From Paucimonas lemoignei (GTDB lineage: Bacteria; Pseudomonadota; Gammaproteobacteria; Pseudomonadales; Pseudomonadaceae), in contig LS483371.1 of NCBI GenBank assembly GCA_900475325.1, forward strand, positions 5,176,001 through 5,240,000: 64,000 nucleotides of DNA, read 5' to 3'. Shown here one piece after another: positions 61,334 to 64,000 of the stretch. The position numbers and the translations under genes were made by a program. Position 1 is the stretch's first letter; every line of letters starts with the position of its first letter. Under the pieces are notes generated by a model, which made no database searches, was not told the origin of the DNA, and was given only the letters and a program-made list of their open reading frames with translations.

Positions 61334-62752
61334 TTACTTCGGCAAACGTCCGTAACGGTCTTCAAACCGCACGATGTCGTCTTCACCCAGGTAGGAGCCG
61401 GATTGAACTTCGATCAGTTCCAACGGCACCTTGCCAGGGTTGGCCAGCGAGTGCTTGATGCCCAGCGGGATGTAGGTCGACTGGTTTTCTGAGAGGATCA
61501 GTTCTTTGTCGTCGCAGATGACCTTGGCGGTACCGGATACCACGATCCAGTGTTCGGCGCGGTGGTAGTGCATTTGCAGCGACAGGCATTCGCCCGGCAA
61601 TACGCTGATGCGCTTGACCTGATAACGCTCGCCACGGTCCACGGTGTCGTAATGGCCCCAAGGGCGATTGACCAGCGGATGGGTCACGAACTCAGCGCGC
61701 TCTTCAGCCTGCAAGCGCTTGACCACGCCCTTGACCTGCTGGCTGTCGTTCTTGTTGGCAACCAGCACGGCATCCTTGGTTTCGATCACGATCAGGTCTT
61801 CAAGACCGACGGTGGCGACCAGGCGGTGATGGGACTGCACAAGACAGTTTTTGGTATCGATGGCCATGACGTCGCCTTCTAGACGATTCATGTCGGCGTC
61901 ATGCGGACCCACGTCCCAGATCGCCGACCAGCTGCCCAGGTCGTTCCAGCCGGCATCCAGCGGCACAACCAGGCCCGCGGCCGTGTGTTCCATGACGGCG
62001 TAATCCACCGACTCATCGACGCACTTCGAGAACTCTTCAGCCGGTACGTGCAGGAACGTGCGGTCAGCTTCAGCACCGGCCAGCGCGGCGCGGCAGGCAG
62101 CCAGCATTTCTGGACGATGTTCGTTCAGCTCATTGAGGAACACCGAGGCGCGGAACATGAACATGCCGCTGTTCCACAGGTACACGCCTGAGGCGAGGTA
62201 CTCGTCGGCCATTTCCGGCGAAGGCTTCTCTTTAAAGGCGGAAATCGCAAAGCCGCCCTGCTCGATGGCAGCGCCGCACTGGATGTAACCAAAACCGGTT
62301 TCGGCGTGGGTTGGCGTGATGCCAAACGTTACCAGCCGCCCGGCTTCGGCGTGGGCTTGCGCCACTTGCACGGCGGCGCGGAAGGCTTGTTCGTCATGGA
62401 TGTGGTGATCGGCGGCCAGCACCAGCAGGATCGGATCGCTGCCATCGGCGCTCGCTTCAAGTGCCGCCAGAGCAATGGCAGGCGCAGTATTGCGCGCCAG
62501 CGGCTCAAGGATGATGCGACGGCTGCCCATCTTCGCGACACGCAGTTGCTCGGCAACGATAAAACGATGATTTTCGTTACTGACCACCACCGCAGCCGAG
62601 TGCTCAAGGCCTTGCAGCCGAGCCAGCGTGCGCTGAAACATCGTGCCCTGATCCTGGCCATCCAGGGCCAGAAATTGCTTGGGAAAGCTCTGGCGCGAAA
62701 GCGGCCACAGACGCGAACCATTACCGCCAGCCAGGATTACCGGGGTGAACAT
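61334..62752 (-). CDS. Mannose-1-phosphate guanylyltransferase / mannose-6-phosphate isomerase
   Basis: A 472-residue bifunctional enzyme (AlgA/PslB/WbpW family) making GDP-mannose. The N-terminal nucleotidyltransferase shows I-L-A-G-G-N-G-S-R-L-W-P-L and F-P-K-Q-F-L. F-G-Y-I-Q-C-G and F-K-E-K-P, then W-N-S-G-M-F-M-F, follow in the expected places. The C-terminal cupin (type II isomerase) has R-P-W-G-H-Y, Q-M-H-Y-H-R-A-E-H-W and P-L-G-I-K-H-S-L-A-N-P. It stands alone, so which GDP-mannose polymer it serves is open; it is not inside an alginate or Psl operon in this window. Confidence 0.94.
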   Translation of the reverse strand: MFTPVILAGGNGSRLWPLSRQSFPKQFLALDGQDQGTMFQRTLARLQGLEHSAAVVVSNENHRFIVAEQLRVAKMGSRRIILEPLARNTAPAIALAALEASADGSDPILLVLAADHHIHDEQAFRAAVQVAQAHAEAGRLVTFGITPTHAETGFGYIQCGAAIEQGGFAISAFKEKPSPEMADEYLASGVYLWNSGMFMFRASVFLNELNEHRPEMLAACRAALAGAEADRTFLHVPAEEFSKCVDESVDYAVMEHTAAGLVVPLDAGWNDLGSWSAIWDVGPHDADMNRLEGDVMAIDTKNCLVQSHHRLVATVGLEDLIVIETKDAVLVANKNDSQQVKGVVKRLQAEERAEFVTHPLVNRPWGHYDTVDRGERYQVKRISVLPGECLSLQMHYHRAEHWIVVSGTAKVICDDKELILSENQSTYIPLGIKHSLANPGKVPLELIEVQSGSYLGEDDIVRFEDRYGRLPK

Positions 62753-63021
62753 AGCAACTCCATTCTTGTACTACGTGCGTGTAGTGAGGGGCGCATTATC
62801 CGGGGGCTGGAGGGGGGATGCAACACAGATAACTGACGCAAACAGGCGCCTGAAGCCAAAAAAGATGGGAACCATTCTTCATTGAGCGAGTCAGAGCGCC
62901 TAAGAATTTCAATTTGTATCAGTTTTGAAACAGTTTGCTTGTTTGGCTCACGCATCGAGTCAGCGGACCTGAAGTCTGCCACCCACAAGTTATGAGTCGA
63001 TGCCCGAATTCAGGATGATCT

Positions 63022-63936
63022 ATGGCGACCCTCAAACTGCACCAACCGATCAACATGAACACGCTGGAGGCATGGGACGGTGACTTCACCGTCGTGGCGT
63101 CCGACCGAATCAGCGTCACAGACGGCTTTAGAACCCAGGATTACTTCGGCAACTTCCAGTTTGCCAACGACGAAGTATCCGGCGGCACGCTGACCTCTAC
63201 AGTCGCCTATCAGAATGGCCTGTACTACGAACTCACCGACCTGAATGCCGACGCCGCAACTGTGGCTGAATACATTGGTGGGTTTGATTTCACGGGTGCG
63301 CTGAACGAAGTCCTCAAGGGCGATGACACGATCATCGGCTCGGCCGGAAACGACGTGATCAGAGGCGGCGCCGGTAACGACACCATCACCGGTGGTGCCG
63401 GAGTCGATACGGTTCAATACGGCAACAAGAGCGGCCTGATCGTGACCCATACCGCCGACGCCAATGGCCCGGCATTCGCGGTCACCGTTGACGGCAAGAT
63501 CGACGTGGTATCCGGCGTCGAGCGTCTCGCGTTCAACGACGGCTCAACCCTCGCACTGGACGTGGGCGTTGGTGAAAACGCCGGTTCCGCGTATCGCCTG
63601 TATCAGGCTGCGTTTGATCGCACCCCCGACAAGGCTGGCCTGAATTACTGGACCAACGATCTGGATAAAGGCGCCAGTATTCAGCAAGTCGCTAAAGGTT
63701 TCGTCGACAGCGCCGAATTCAAGACGCTGAACCCGTCCAATGATCAGAATTCGATCATCAACAACTATTACCTGCACGTGCTGCACCGCGATGCGGATGC
63801 GGCAGGCTTCAAATATTGGCAAGACGCACTGGCTAACGGCATGACCCCCAGCGAAATGCTCGTTTCGTTCTCTGAGAGCCAGGAAAACATTAATAACACC
63901 GCCGCTGTACTCGATAACGGGGTGTGGCTGGTCTGA
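63022..63936 (+). CDS. DUF4214 protein with RTX calcium-binding repeats
   Basis: A 304-residue protein without a signal peptide. A ~100-residue N-terminal beta region (A-W-D-G-D-F-T-V-V-A) is followed by RTX nonapeptides G-S-A-G-N-D-V-I, G-G-A-G-N-D-T-I and G-G-A-G-V-D-T (about 112-134). Two DUF4214 units come next (L-Y-Q-A-A-F-D-R-T-P-D-K-A-G-L-N-Y-W and Y-L-H-V-L-H-R-D-A-D-A-A-G-F-K-Y-W). RTX repeats usually mark type I secretion, with the signal at the C-terminus. AGGA lies seven bases before the ATG. Partner transport genes are outside the window. Confidence 0.88.
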   Translation: MATLKLHQPINMNTLEAWDGDFTVVASDRISVTDGFRTQDYFGNFQFANDEVSGGTLTSTVAYQNGLYYELTDLNADAATVAEYIGGFDFTGALNEVLKGDDTIIGSAGNDVIRGGAGNDTITGGAGVDTVQYGNKSGLIVTHTADANGPAFAVTVDGKIDVVSGVERLAFNDGSTLALDVGVGENAGSAYRLYQAAFDRTPDKAGLNYWTNDLDKGASIQQVAKGFVDSAEFKTLNPSNDQNSIINNYYLHVLHRDADAAGFKYWQDALANGMTPSEMLVSFSESQENINNTAAVLDNGVWLV

Positions 63937-63992
63937 TCAGGCCGCAACGTCTTTGCGCCTGATTTATTCACTTAGTATAAGGACGACTTAAA

Positions 63993-64000
63993 ATGGCACG
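63993..64000 (+). CDS. Start of a further gene, cut by the window edge
   Basis: ATG 63993 follows AAGGA by about nine bases, and only M-A and part of a third codon are visible. The position 56 bases after the RTX/DUF4214 stop and the similar M-A start make a second paralogue plausible, but this is a guess. Confidence 0.4.

Overview
The window looks like a chromosomal segment of a Pseudomonas (fluorescens/syringae-type). The evidence is many Pseudomonas-style REP palindromes (GTGGGAGCGAATTCATTCGCGAA and TGTAGGAGCTGCCGAAGG types), McpS-like chemoreceptors, an OprD-family porin, AlgF/AlgJ-like proteins and GC-rich codon use. I saw no rRNA, tRNA, CRISPR array, prophage or intact IS. Everything below comes from reading the sequence; no database search was run.

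Layout. 1-7.1 kb: tail of a LysR regulator, a membrane GGDEF-EAL protein, and two tandem McpS/HBM-type chemoreceptors, the first behind a FliA-like promoter. 7.4-7.8 kb: a small exported protein made of seven 13-residue repeats. 8.2-24.2 kb: a two-armed, convergent surface-glycan locus. The plus arm has a GtrB/ArnC-like bactoprenol glycosyltransferase, an FAD oxidoreductase, an SDR, a TIM-barrel epimerase, an EmrE-size carrier, then, beyond a 640-bp palindrome-like element, a second GT2 and a GT-C-like membrane protein. The minus arm has two GT2 enzymes (one a paralogue of the plus-arm enzyme), a 1051-residue membrane protein, a GT-C-like protein and a flippase. 24.5-30 kb: a ModA-like binding protein, two small phosphoesterases and a large GT4-glucosidase fusion.

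30.3-39.2 kb is a hexuronate uptake and oxidation cluster: OprD-type porin, uronate dehydrogenase, SMP-30 lactonase, DctPQM TRAP transporter, a DMT exporter and an aldose epimerase. Two matched promoters with a common ACGACAAC operator-like half-site drive the porin and the dehydrogenase. 39.3-42.6 kb: a stand-alone aroA, a PAS-GGDEF cyclase and a receiver-CheC protein.

43.6-54.3 kb is the most interesting region: a tightly packed operon wecB - BcsB-like - NfrB-like synthase with two C-terminal MshEN (c-di-GMP-binding type) modules - NfrA-like TPR/outer-membrane protein - AlgF-like - AlgJ/AlgX-like SGNH - TIM-barrel-like periplasmic protein. It reads as a c-di-GMP-controlled, probably ManNAc-based, probably O-acetylated exopolysaccharide system. 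It combines the E. coli Nfr (phage N4 receptor) logic with a cellulose-type periplasmic subunit and alginate-type acetylation proteins, but has no AlgI-type acyltransferase nearby. The divergent receiver-CheC/PAS-GGDEF pair may supply the signal locally.

54.3-64 kb: a composite REP array, mltA, a 929-residue DUF4214 protein with repeated V-x-D-T motifs, a BdlA-like PAS-PAS transducer, a GDP-mannose-type guanylyltransferase/isomerase and a DUF4214/RTX protein. A further gene starts at the window edge.
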